From the NCBI GenBank assembly GCA_012184525.1, contig WOFQ01000140.1, positions 1-28,516 on the forward strand: a stretch of DNA of 28,516 nucleotides. Direction: 5' to 3'. Of the stretch, positions 9,812 to 21,645 are shown one piece after another. Position numbers and translations under genes: made by a program. The stretch comes from Xenoacremonium recifei. Taxonomy: Eukaryota; Ascomycota; Sordariomycetes; Hypocreales; Nectriaceae. The notes beneath the pieces are model-generated. The model did not search any database. It had not been told where the DNA came from and saw only the letters and a list, made by a program, of their open reading frames with translations. Position 1 is the first letter of the stretch, and each line of letters opens with the position of its first letter.

Positions 9812-12800
9812 TTATATCAATCTGGCTGTCTCTATGATTCTACCCCTCAAATGGAACAAAATTCTTTGCCGCCTCTGTGCATATTCTAAGATGCTCTCGT
9901 CGCTTCCCTTCCTCCACTCTAATCTCAATATCACTTGCGCGATGCGTGGTCCGGTCCAATTCTTTATCATATCCCCATTTTCTTCCGTGTTGTAAGATAC
10001 TCGTAGTCGCTCCAGCCGGTGGCCGATAAAGAGCCATTGCAATATTTCAAAGTCTGGGTTTGCGATGCTCATGTCTGAAGTCCTTGTTTTGAGAAGGTGA
10101 TGAGGTACTTCTGCTCCACTGCGAACGAGATATTTGATAGCCTCCGTCTGTCGATTGGAGAAAGCAGCAAGCAAGGGTACGCCATGGTTGCGGCATTTGT
10201 GTTCGAGAATGTCAATCCCTAACGCTAGAAAGCGTTGGATCGCTTCCACTTGTCCCCAAGAAGCCGCTTGACACATCAGATTGTGATTTTGAAGAGTCGT
10301 GTCGCGAAACAGGCAACGAGTTTGGTGCTTGTCTAGAAAGTGACGAAGGAGGTGCAGGTTCTTGGCAATTGCAACCAATCTTTTAGTCTCGGTGAGGCAT
10401 ATCCTGTCCAGCGGTTGTACCAGTTCTTGAAATCGAAGCAGACCGGCGTCTATATTCAATAGTAAGCGCAGATAACGTCCTGAATCGCTAGCCAGTGTCC
10501 AGTGTATAGCCGAGAGTCCGTTGGTGTTTACTTGATGAAGGTTTGCACCTTGACCGAGGAACCAGAGGAACAGCTGGCCATGACAAGCCCCCATCGTACT
10601 AGCTTCCGTTTGTGCCATAGCATGCAAAACATTCCTCACTCTCTGGTGTGTTTTTTCATTAGATTTAAAAGACTTTTTTAAGATCTTAGCAACGTCCCAT
10701 TTGCCCATCGAACATGCCAAGATCAGTGGTGTCTCGTCGTTGACATCCAACACCCACGAGTTAGCTCCAGAGCTGAGAAGGTATGTTGAAACCTCTTGGT
10801 GTCCATATTTAGCTGCCAAGTGCAAAGCTGTTTGACCCAAGTCATCTCGAACTTCCATATTGGCTCCATTTCTGATCAATACCTTGCAAGCGTCCACGTC
10901 GTTGAGCGAAGCTGCTTTATGAAGGGGTGTCCAACTTTCATCGTCAGGTTTATTGATGATCGCAGCAAGTGCCTGAAGTCGTGGCGACTTTCCTGCAGGA
11001 GAAGCTGACTTTGATCTGTTAAACTGTCAGTATTGATGCTATTATCATATGTTTAGAATTGCTTTTTCTTCCCTTTGACCTCCCTGATTCATGTATATAT
11101 CTGCAATTCGATCCAACAGGATTCGGAGTCCTTCATGGTTACGACCCCGAACGGCATGGTGGAGAACAGTGCCATACATCCCATCAAGCTCCCCGCCTTC
11201 TTCCAAGTACCTACGTATAAGTCTAGGTAAGGCGGGGTTGAAAGTTGCATGAGCCACGGCAGCGTGAAGAGAGGTCCCGATTGAGAGTGGCGTTGAAACT
11301 GTTGCGTCGTTATCGAGAAGCCACTCGACGATCTTGACGCTTTTTTCCTCTTCGATAGCCAATCCCAAAGGTGTCAATATCTGAGAGTCATGTAAAAGAA
11401 TGTTGATTGGACATCCAAGCGCTCGCATTTTTTGGCATACGTCAACATTGTCCATCAAAATAGCCATGCGCAGTCCATCACACAACGCTTTAAGCACCTT
11501 CGGGGATGTGACCAAGGTATTCGGCCTCACCCGTGCTTCGGAAGACACTTCCAAGGCCTTAATGACATTGTCGTTGCCGGTCATGTAAGCATACGCGATC
11601 GGTGTGCACCCTTCATGACAGATTGGATCCTGTTTTGCACCGAGGTCAATCAAGGTTTTGACAGCTTGTAAGTGTTGATTTGAAGCTGCTAGATGTAATG
11701 GAGTTAAACCGAAGCGGTTTGTGGCGTTGATACTTGCACCGTGGTCATTCAAAAATTTGATAACAGAGGATTTGCCAAACCTAGCAGCATAGTGTAGAGG
11801 CGTTGCGCCGTTTTGGTCCCTGGCTTCCAGATCCAAACATAAACCGTGGTCCAGGTAAAAGCTCAAGCATTCGGTTGAATCCCTCGTCGCAGACAAATGG
11901 AGAGCATTTGCCCCTTGAATAAAATCGCTGCCGGATCCTAATGCGCAAGTTCGGTCCCAATGCGTAGTGTGGTTCTGGTTTTTAACGATTGTCGCAATCT
12001 TGACGAGCACTGACAAGTGGCCCATCCAAGCCGCAGAGAGGGCTGCATCGAGGCCATTCTCATTTGTGGCCCATGGGTCCGCACCAAAGTCCAGAAGCAT
12101 CTCAGCTGTGTCGATTGAGTTTGACATGATATGGTAAATAAGCGGCGAACCGTATTGTGCGGACACGGGTAGGTTGCAATCTACGTCGGTTTGCAACAGT
12201 TGCCTTAGTTTCGGCGTCGAATCCGAGTGTGTGAGAAAATGAAGAGGCCCACGGCCAGAAAGCGATTCAATGCCGTTAGAAATACACCCTGGCTTTGCAT
12301 GTGACAAGAGAATTTGAAAATTCCGGCCTCTGATGAGGACAAAGGGTAAGCAGGCAAATTCAAACGGGGAGAGCGCATCAACCCTCGAATGAACGTCAAT
12401 ACCATTCTCTAGGAGCATCACAATCATCTCCCGGTCGTCGTGAAAGATACATTGACATAGAAAACGATTTATGTTCCTTTCGTTTATCATGCTTGCCCAA
12501 GTAGTTGTTTCTTTTGCGATCTGCTGCACGACTTCTGAGAAGAACTCCCACTGTTCATTCCGACGCGGACCGCCTTTGGGCCATGCAGCGAAGCTCTTGG
12601 AAAAGTTACTAGCAACCGTCGAAATGAACGGAAGGAGGGCTGACTTTCCGCGGTCTGCTTCGTATAGCTTCACAAAGCCAAGCTTTATGAGGGACGAAAC
12701 CACATTTCTGAACCAAATAGATGCCCAGCGATGCTGCATTGCAACCGCCACAGTCTCCGAGCAAACAAAGTCCCATAGAACACGCGCTTCGTTAGGTGTA

Positions 12801-15800
12801 GAGGTCGAGGCACTGGGAACCAGTGCTATAAAGACTTCGCCATCGGGCACCTCGTGGGCTTGCATGGTCCGCAGTAGCATTAGCTCGAGAGGCGTCCTCG
12901 AGTCTTTTTGTCGCCTTTGGTCCAAAGGAAATAACTCGGTGAGAATACGCACGCACTCAACAGTGGAATCGACCCCAAGATGATGTAAAGGGCTTTCCAT
13001 ATCATTGTCCATCCCATCCACTTCGACTTCGGCATGCAGCAAGGCTTGAATCACCTCAGATGATCCTAACCGAGCTGCCAATCGGAAGATGGGCCCGCGA
13101 CACTTCCAGTATACCTGAGACTTGCAATACTTCAAGAGTAGTCGTACAGCTTCCTCATGCCCTTGCGAGAGCACTGCACCGATTGGTGTCTCACCATCCC
13201 TTGATTCCATTTGCAATGCGACATCTCTTTCGTCTAGGTTGACGAGAATACTCAATATTCTCGTCGTGTTTGAGGAAGCACTGTAATGCCATACTGTTTG
13301 ATTGGTTTCGTCCGGTATAAGTGTAGTTCCTCCGTGTTTGAGCAGAGATTTGAGTGCCTCCTCGTCTTCATCCATCCAACATAGGGTCACTGGTGTCCTA
13401 CCGTCTGCGGCAGAAGTGTTGGGATCTACCCCAAAGCCTAAGAGTGCATTGAGAACATTTATTGACTCCTCGCGAACAGCAATGTGAAGAGATGACCAGT
13501 CTGGAGCCTCAGTATCTATACCAGTTGATTTCACAAGTTCGGATCGACTGCTCTTGAGAAATCGATTCATTTCGAAGTCATCGTTCTGTCGGATAATCGA
13601 TCCAAGGAAGCTAAGAAGTTGTTCGTCATTCAGCTCATCCGTTGGGTCAAGATGCGCTGGGTTGTGTGGCATATTTATCTTCATGCGCTTGACAAATGCG
13701 AGAGTCATGTGATATAGATATGTGTCAGACGGAAGAAGGATAATCCGCCCCGGAAGACAGAAATCCAAGGGGCTGGGGCCGTAGCAGCGTTTCTCGCGAA
13801 ATAAGCAACAACATGCTGAATTGAACGAGTCAATCCAATCGCACAGTTCACGCCTTTGACGCCGTCCCTGAAGTGCATATTTCATCGGACTAACTGTTGA
13901 CCCGCCCTTAAGTCCGACAATATGACTTCGGCTCCGTCGTCACCGGCTGTTCTCCAAGAATCTCGAGAAGATTTGTAAAAGCGCGTCCACCATTAAACTG
14001 CTCACTGAACTTCTCAGGACTAAAACACGATATGGCATGGTTATAACGACTGTCGAAATATCTCAAGTCGTCCTGTTCAACTGCAACACCCGCCTTCACA
14101 AGGTCTACCACAATCTCAAAATCGTGCCCATACATGGATGAGAAGACAGGGAGTTGTAAGACTGTCGAACTTCTGAACGGGGTTGTAAGTCGCAATCCCG
14201 GATTTGAGCCGGCTTCTAACAGTAATTGTACTGTTTGTCGCCTCGCTAATGGAGGACAGGAGTGTCGTCGAAGTTCTCCAATGGTCGATGAATAGCTGAA
14301 GAGATCAACGTCCGCGAAGACTGTGAGGCCGCCAATCGCACATTGAAATGGAGTTCCGAATTTACTTCTCAGGTGTATGTTTGCACCCTCCTCCAATAAG
14401 CGACGGCAGAGTTGGGGAACTCCTAATGCTGCAGCCATATGTAGAGGGGTAAAGTCTGGTCTGAGAACGGCGGATATCATATCAATAGCCGCGCTAACTT
14501 TTCGCCTAACATCCCCAGAAGAAGGAAAGAAGTGGAACATATCATGCTCTGTGATAAGGCAGCGTCGGATGATCTCGATAGCCCATGAGCAAAAGCTGGG
14601 TGTTTTCTTCAGTAGGAAGAGGCGATACAGATGCTCTGCGAAGTTGTCTTCACCCGATGACCGGTCAACAGTGTATCTCATCCACATTGTCGCAGCATAT
14701 CCATAAAAGGGATGCTGACTCTGCCTTTCTAGGATATTCCTTATGCCCACCTCTGTTGCTTCAGGTAATCTCTCGTGGTTTTTTAACGTAAGAAAACGCA
14801 GACAGAGGGGTCCAAGAAGATCGTAACTCTTCTCAGTTGAAATCCCGTAGATTCTTAGTAATGGATCCTTGAGGCAGTCGCCCTGAAGATACTCCTGGAC
14901 CGTGAAGTGGGCAAATTCTAGGATGCTTTTGTTTTCATTTGTCCGAACCAGACTCCCACACCATCGAAGGACTTCTTGCTCCTCGACGATTTCATCGTCA
15001 AAAAGAGTGTCTGAATCAATTCCAACAGAAATCGCCTCACATAGGCCTCGGAAAGGCAGAATCCCGCTGTTAGGACAAACCAGAATTGATAGAGTTCGTT
15101 GGACCAGTTGTTTCACGACTTCGTTATAGCTCTCTACTCTCATGAGAATGCGCTCATATGTAGCAGGGAGGGTAGGCGGCAGCCTATCCAGCGCTTCCTT
15201 CCGAGCTCTGTCCGTTGGAAGCTCGCAGATGTGGTCTAATTGGCATGTCACCCATCGAAACCTGCATCAACTTTAAGCGCCTATTGTAATACAAATGGAT
15301 TCGAGTGCTTGATACTTACATGCCTTTCGCTCCACTAATAACCAATTTAGTCATGATCTGATCTTTCAGTGTCAAATCTCGAAGTCTCAACTTCTTCGAA
15401 ATAATACGTTGCTGCAACTCGGATGTCACGTAGAGCTGGATATCTTCGGTATGAGCTTCGATCTCAATATTGCGAAAACAAGTCTCTACTTGATGTCGTA
15501 TTGGAACCTCGTCTCGGCTGAACAAGGCTAGGCTAATGATCTCTTTGGATTGGGATGAAGAAAGGTCTACAAGATCCTTTACTGTTGTCTCGACCCGCTC
15601 ACCGCATTCGTCCAGGCCATCGATAACAAAGTAGACTCGATCGTAGAAACCACACATTCGGTGTAAGACTTTAAGAAGCCCCTCTGTAGTCACTTCTGTA
15701 GGCAAATGGTCCTTTGACTTCAACTCGTTATGGTACTCCGCCAGTGTCTTGTATGCGTTTTCATCTTGAAGCGCAAGTTGGGTACATAGACATGACAGGA

Positions 15801-16668
15801 TAGAAGAAAATAGGTGGGTTCTCGAATCTCTGTAGGTACAGAAGAAATAGGCCACGGCCATACCAAGGGTGTCCCCGTTGCGTCGTCCACACTCTTCAAT
15901 AATGGAAGCCGCAAGGACGGATTTACCCGCACCTGGTATACCGCTGAACCAAACCCTCGATCCTGGTGTGGTGTACCAATCATCAAAGTCAGGGCCTTCC
16001 GTAAGCCAAAGGCCTGTGAGTGTATGGCGTAACTTCCTGTTTGTCTCGAATTCTTTGTGAGGGTTGACTTTCATGAAGACATTGAGAACCTCTTTCTTCC
16101 TCTTATCGAAGTAGGCCTTGGTCCCGATATCCAAGATTTTATTGACAGTATCTTGGACACTCTTGATAGAATCCTTGGTTTCCGCTTGCTGAGACAAGGA
16201 TAGCTTTAATTTGGCCATAGAGTCTGCTGCCAGAGCAAGATCGATGGTTTGCTTCTGACGTTGTATCTCCTGCAGCATTTCCTTCGTGTGGGCGGAGGAG
16301 AATGGCCATTTTAAACGACCGCTGAGTCTCTCGACAGCAGATGATGAGTTGAGGTGTGAAGACTTATCGCAAAGGCCATTCTCTAAACGTCTTAGAAGTT
16401 GCTGACATTGGTGTAGATGGTACGGTTTGAGATTTGTTGACGCCGAAGAGCCCGGTTCTTCGTCGTTGGTAGGTTGAGCTTCAAGGTCGAAGGCAATCAA
16501 AGATAGATGATGCAAGACAATAGAAAGATTCTTGACTTCCTGTAATAGACTTTCGACGTCTTTCCGCGACCCGCAGACGCCCCTAACATACTTGGTCGTT
16601 GCCCGAAACACGAGGTCGGCGAGAGAGACTAGTCCGGCAATACTGGCAGAGATGGAGAGGGGATCCAT
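9812..16668 (-). CDS. NLR-like STAND protein: helical N-terminus, NACHT, winged helix, ankyrin repeats
   Basis: Proposed exons are 16668-15320, 15261-14006, 13893-11080 and about 10992-9812, giving 2199 residues in frame. Residues 1-60 (MDPLSISASIAGLVSLADL) match the fungal STAND N-terminal helical domain (PF17111, HeLo-like). NACHT follows, with Walker A GIPGAGKS (243-250) and Walker B VIDGLDEC (348-355). Exon 2 restores the family motif GMFRWVTCQLD and carries the winged-helix-like segment (LPPTLPATYERIL to FAHFTVQEYL). Ankyrin repeats run from about residue 720 almost to the end, with clear TPLHYAA/TPLHLAA units near 11560-11830 and 10700-10960. Intron 1 (15262-15319, GTAAGT...CAG) is strong. 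Intron 2 (13894-14005, GTGAGC...ACAG) is the only good frame-restoring solution I found. Intron 3 starts at 11079 with a weak GTCAAA donor and ends at 10993 or 11005. The family senses ligands through its repeats and signals cell death or non-self recognition; the ligand here is unknown. Confidence 0.88.
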
Positions 16669-17894
16669 ATCTTCCGATATTTAGTGGTTGAAGCATTTCA
16701 GAACGAGGTTTAACCTGAAAGTGGCGATACTTGGTTGAAACAGAATACGGTTGTGCCTGTGAAGGGGTTTTAATACATCTCTGCGTTGTATGCCAGCTCG
16801 GCCTGAGGCACTATCAGCCCACTTATGGACAACGCCTTTGGGGCACAGCCACGTGGCATTGCTACGAAGAAAATCAGCCTCTCTGATGTGCTGGCATAAG
16901 GCCTCCTTGTGTACGGAGTACGGAGTGGAACTGCTTGAATTTGCATTTTTTCCACTTTTCTTTTCTGATGTAACGCCGCCTCTATAATTTGCCTTGGCTC
17001 ATCACATTCTTGAGGCCTAACCGGGTCTATTAGCGACACATCTAGGTTCGTAGTCAAAGTGATCGTAACACCTATGGCTGTTCCGTAGCGGCTACCATCA
17101 TTATGAAAAACAAACCGAAGGCGCAAATAGTGATCATTGGCCACGTTTATCTCTGGTGCGGGCGAGAAGTGTGGCTTCGGTGAACCCCTCGTGACATCGG
17201 CACACAGCCACAAAAAAGCCCGCTCGTCCTCCGAAGGAAGCGAAATCAGCCGGCCTCTGCGGCCGCGACAGAGGTTCAACTTTGCTCAACTCTTACCTCG
17301 TATTTACAGCTCTTATTCTGGTATTTCGTGGACATTGAAATCTGAGCTATCTTTGAGGTCCATTCTATGTGCATATATATCTTAGTGTAAGATCGGATAC
17401 AGACGATGCCTTCACAAAACGCACCAAGACTCAAGATCCTTAGGCTTTCAAGGCCATAGTGGTGGCCGGGTTGTCGTGGACTAAGCACTCAAGTTCTATT
17501 AAAATAAGCAAACATACCTCTTTTTACGAGGTTTCTGGGCACTGCCTAAAGTACTGCTATTCTTTTAGGGCTTAATTAAGCCTATTAGGCTTATTTAAAC
17601 TTATTACTAATATTTAACTAAGGTCGGCGAAGCTCGCCGCGCATTACGAGAGTGTATTATGTGGCGGGTCACGCAGTACTGAAGGGCGGATTGAGCCTGA
17701 TTTGTTGGGGGCGCTGCTCTACGCTGTCAGTTCTGATAGGTAAGGGTCTCTGTTACGCTGCGTTGGGCCGACCCACCCAAGACGAATGGGTAACTCCGAT
17801 TTCTTCTCCTCATATCATGTCATCCACTAGAGGCTTCAATAGACAAAGATGACATTGAGCGCCCATTTCGAACCCAGCAGTGCATTGCGGAGTT
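16669..17894. other. Divergent intergenic region between the NLR-like and HET genes
   Basis: The two genes are transcribed away from each other, so this 1226-base stretch must hold both promoters. A minus-strand frame at 16770-17279 reads fairly protein-like in its middle (about 17000-17160). However, it opens only with TTG, has no recognisable domain and no clear upstream exon. It may be a gene remnant. At 17560-17620 the DNA is very AT-rich, and just after it a small hairpin (CGGCGA AGC TCGCCG, about 17625-17639) is visible. I see no RNA gene. Confidence 0.45.
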
Positions 17895-20064
17895 ATGGCA
17901 GCCCACTCATCGACCCCGAACCAGCTGAAACGCTACCAATATTCGACCCTAGCGGACCCGTCACGGGAAATCCGACTCATTGGGTTGCTCCCCGGCCACT
18001 TCGAGGATGAGATACGGGTATACATCATCGACGTAGCGCCGGTTCTTAAGCGACAAGTCAGTCCGACTCGGATCTCCAGAGAGGATATGTCGGCGAGGCT
18101 TCTGCCGAATTGGCATGTGGATGAGACAATAGAGGGCCGTTTTGTTTTCGTAAACTTTGACGGCGATGAGTGGAAGAATCAATGGGAATGCCCCATTAGC
18201 GACCTCGAACCGTCCACCTACGAAATGGTAGAAACGACGCATGGGGACTGGGAACCGACATATGAGGCTCTTTCGTATACCTGGGGGCCAGTGGAAAACC
18301 AAGAGACTATACTGGTGGTCAACGAGGAGATCCAAGGGGGAGAAGAAAGAACGATGAAGGTGAGGCAGAACCTCAAGCTCGTGCTTCGATATCTGCGAAA
18401 CTCTCAATCGACCCGGATCCTGTGGGTTGATGCCATTTGCATCAACCAGGAGGATATTGCCGAAAAGTCCTACCAGATCAGACGCATGGCAGACATCTAC
18501 AAGCATGCCTACCGTGTAGTTGCATGGCTTGGTCCCCCAGCCAATTCAAGTCAGCACGCACTCGAAAAGGTCGCGTATATAGGCTCACAGATCGAGTTCC
18601 TCAACAATGGGCAACGCTGCCCATCTCCTGACGCCACTGAAAGACACTGGGCCGATCCAACGGTTAGGCTACCCTTCTCACACGACACTTGGGAGGCAAT
18701 TTGGAATGTACTTGACCGTGAGTGGTTCAAGAGATTATGGATCGTCCAAGAGTTCCAGCTCGCCAACTCTCGAGCCATATTTCAGTGTGGGCCTGACACT
18801 CTTTCGTTCCCCCTCTTTCGCCGGGGAATACTCTGTCTGAAGACGAACCACAATACTCCGCAGGGTCTAGTCACCAATCTTGGCCTTGCGAGACAGATGA
18901 CGAATCCTTCGCCCGGATGCACTTTCGATGTCGCCCTCCATCGTGGGTACTCGCGTCGATGCTTTGATCCGAGAGACTATGTCTATGGCATCTTAGGACT
19001 GGCTCCTCCGGAGCTAGCTTCAAAAATCCTGCCAGACTATTCAGCTTCCATTGGCAAAGTATATCAAGACGCTACAGTGCTGCATGAAAGCCACATCCAC
19101 CGGCTAGAGTTGCTAATGGTCACGTTCCAGTTTGGACGGCAAGTCAAAGCACCCTCTTGGGTGCCAGATCTTTCCTCTAAAATTCCGACGATTGTCCCCT
19201 GCAGCAATCAGTTTGCGACGGGCTGCTCGAGGTCTCACGTCACATTTGAAGCTCCCGGTATTCTTCACGTCGTGGGAGTACAGCGCGTTAGGATTCGGTC
19301 TATTTCGAAGCCTCTTTTCAGACCCCATGAGTGTCATGCGGTCCTGGAGCCCAGAAGCTACAATAGAGCACCCTTATCCCACAGGAGACACACTGCTTGA
19401 TGCCCATGGCCTCACCTTGAGGATGAATTACACCGGGGAGCGACGAAAAGACGAAATCGGACTATATCCTTCAGCTGATCAATGGCAGGCTCTCCGTCCA
19501 TTCTTCTTCTCAGAACCCCACCGATGGCCCGAAGTAAACGACTCTGTTACTGAGCACTACGTCTCAGACACGATCGAAATTTGCAAGGGTCACACCTATT
19601 TCCAGAGTTATGAGGGCTATATTGGCTTGGCGCCTCCTGATGCTGAAGAGGGCGACATTGTTTGTCTCATAATGGGATGTGACCGCCCTATGCTGCTTCG
19701 AAATACCACCGGCGACCGGTTCATCGTTGTTGGCGAATGTTTCGTATACGGCTTAGGAGATGCAACCGGCCTTCTCGGGCCACTACCCGAGCCGTGGACG
19801 GTGCAGGTGCATAAGGGGTACGGAGGGAGAACCGTGTGCGTTTTCTTCAACCAGGAAACATTGGAACATACAGAAGACGATCCTCGCTTAGGGACCCTGG
19901 AGCCTTGGGAGCGAGTAAATCATGAGCCTAGATCGGATGACCCTGGCGTTGGTAGCTTTTTCCGACACAAGGACACCGGAGAGATTTTGAATTCCGATCC
20001 CAGGATGCTTCCAGACGCGCTGAGAGAAAGGGGTGTGGATTTGCGGACGTTTTCGCTCATTTAA
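17895..20064 (+). CDS. HET-domain (heterokaryon incompatibility) protein
   Basis: The ATG at 17895 is the first in frame; an upstream GTG is ignored. The HET domain starts at about residue 122 with TYEALSYTWG and includes ILWVDAICINQ and YKHAYRVVAWLG, the canonical HET motifs. A C-terminal region typical of large HET proteins follows, ending ERGVDLRTFSLI. The first frame closes at 19400 while the C-terminal part continues in the next frame. Two readings are possible: a 64-base intron at 19258-19321 (GTATTC...TTTTCAG, phase 1), giving 701 residues, or a one-base insertion, for example in the T4 run at 19315-19318. I lean to the indel, because the would-be intron codes for residues (LHVVG...RSIS.P) that look like conserved HET sequence. 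HET domains trigger cell death on fusion with incompatible strains. The NLR-like gene lies head-to-head. Confidence 0.88.
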
Positions 20065-20457
20065 GAATGCCACGTCCTTCAACGTTTTGGGTTTCGCATG
20101 TTGGGGCAGTAGGGGTGGCAAATCTAGGAATACACTCGCTCGTGAGTTAAGACACATCAATTTATTATGCCAGTAGTGGTCGTTGCGGGAAGATATAATA
20201 ATCTGAGCGTACACAAGACCTAGAAGTCATTGAGCGTGCGATTGTAGTGTCCAGAATGGCTGTGGATAAGTCAACATAATCCTGTCGGAATAACTGTAAG
20301 GGTTCTAAATCAATCTATCATTCGGTTTGCCGCGCAGGTAAGATAATAATATTCCTAATATTGCGGGGTAGGAGCGCTAGTGAGAATTGAACAGGCGCTG
20401 GAGTTTATGTTTCATATCTCTTTCAGACATCCACTTCCTCTTCTCGTCCACTTTGAC
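20065..20457. other. Short intergenic region, nothing recognised
   Basis: This lies between the HET stop codon and the last relic of the transporter pseudogene. Both genes point into it, so it should hold their 3' ends. No open frame, repeat or RNA gene stands out. Confidence 0.4.
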
Positions 20458-21279
20458 TCATCCAGTCTTGTTTACCGTCTTGCTAGCTTCTTCCAATGAA
20501 AAACCAAATGTCTCAGAGTAGAGAAAGTATATAATAGTTGCCTCAACTCCAATCCAGCAAGTGTATAAATCCGCCATTGCATACTCTCGAGAGCGATAGG
20601 GTTGACGAAAGCATTGAACGCACTGCCACCTCGATCCGTGAAGAGCAGCAGAGCTAGACCTTTGCTTCGCTAGAGGTAGGGGAACACCTCAGTGATATAC
20701 AAGGAGGGGAGAGATGACATCAAGTTATAGATACCATAATAAATGAAAATGAGGGCCACCACTGCTCGGCTAGCGTCCATATTCTCGTTGTCCCCGGCGT
20801 AAACCGATGAGGCCGCAGTCCAACAAGCGTATACTATAGTCATACCACAGAATGATGTCAGCCACTGCACACGTCTACGAATGAATTTCTGGAGCAGGCT
20901 ACCGGCAACGCCAGTAACCAAGTTCCAACAATTCAGTCCGACGTTGATCTGGTTCTGCGCCAGTCTTGACGTGACTCCAACAGTGGCTAGAACCTTGGCT
21001 AGGTAGAAAGAGACCAGTCCGTTGCCTGACCACTGTGCGAAGAACCCAACACAAATGGCGATCACGACTCGCCTTAAGTTCCCGGGTGATGTGAACAATG
21101 CCTTCCAAGGTTGTTGCGTGGCTTGCCTTTCCTTATGTAGCGTCGTGACGATTTCGTCGAACTCTGCAGCGACAAGTGAAGAAGATGCGTCGCCTTCGGC
21201 ATGATATTTGATGAGAGTTTGTAAAGCCTCTTCGTGTCGATCTTTAGCAACAAGGAAGAGAGGCGACTCTGGCACAAAC
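20458..21279 (-). pseudogene. MFS sugar transporter, truncated and decayed
   Basis: The frame from 21279 starts after a good splice acceptor (AATCAG) with FVPESPLFLVAKDRHEEAL. This is the end of transmembrane segment 6 and start of the central loop of fungal hexose/lactose/quinate-type MFS transporters. It runs through GNLRRV, SGNGLVSFYLAKVL, the INVGLNCWNL segment and YITEVFPYL, then hits TAG at 20670-20672. Beyond that stop the same frame continues with family sequence (RSKGLALLL ... VNPIALESMQW). Near 20545 the match moves to another frame (IGVEATIIYFLYSETFGFSLEEA) and ends at TGA 20458-20460. Upstream of 21279 I find no sequence for the first six membrane segments. So it is 5'-truncated, with one in-frame stop and one frameshift. 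It is unlikely to make a transporter. Confidence 0.8.
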
Positions 21280-21645
21280 CTGATTTGTCTGTGAGCTATC
21301 TACCTGCTTACATCGATAATAGATGGACTCGCTAGATGAAAGACAGATGCAAGGCTAGGGACTGGGAAAAGAGGTATAGGGAAAATAGGATATATAGGAG
21401 ATAGAACCTTCCGCATAACATAGTTCTCTTGCATTTCCATATTTTTAATTATAACAGGGATGGTTTTATGAATTTAGGTGAAGGCTAGAATACGCTAGCC
21501 TTGTCAGATGGTCGATCTGCTCAAGATCCTCACAGACCTTTTATCGGCGAGCAACTGTTCATCATGACTATGGTACTTGCAACCGTAAGGATGAGGAGAG
21601 ACGCGACCTGCCCGCCCTAGTATCTATCGTCACTGAGGCTTATGT
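21280..21645. other. Intergenic region between transporter relic and lyase
   Basis: AT-rich sequence without a usable frame. A GTAAGC lies at about 21312, but the interval to the acceptor at 21280 is only about 32 bases and the sequence before it does not encode transporter residues. The 5' half of the transporter therefore appears to be lost rather than hidden behind an intron. The 3' end of the lyase transcript should lie at the right side. Confidence 0.4.

Noticed and set aside
16770..17279. Minus-strand frame of 169 codons upstream of the NLR-like gene
   Set aside because: Opens with TTG, no domain recognised and no credible first exon; it may be a relic but does not support a gene call.
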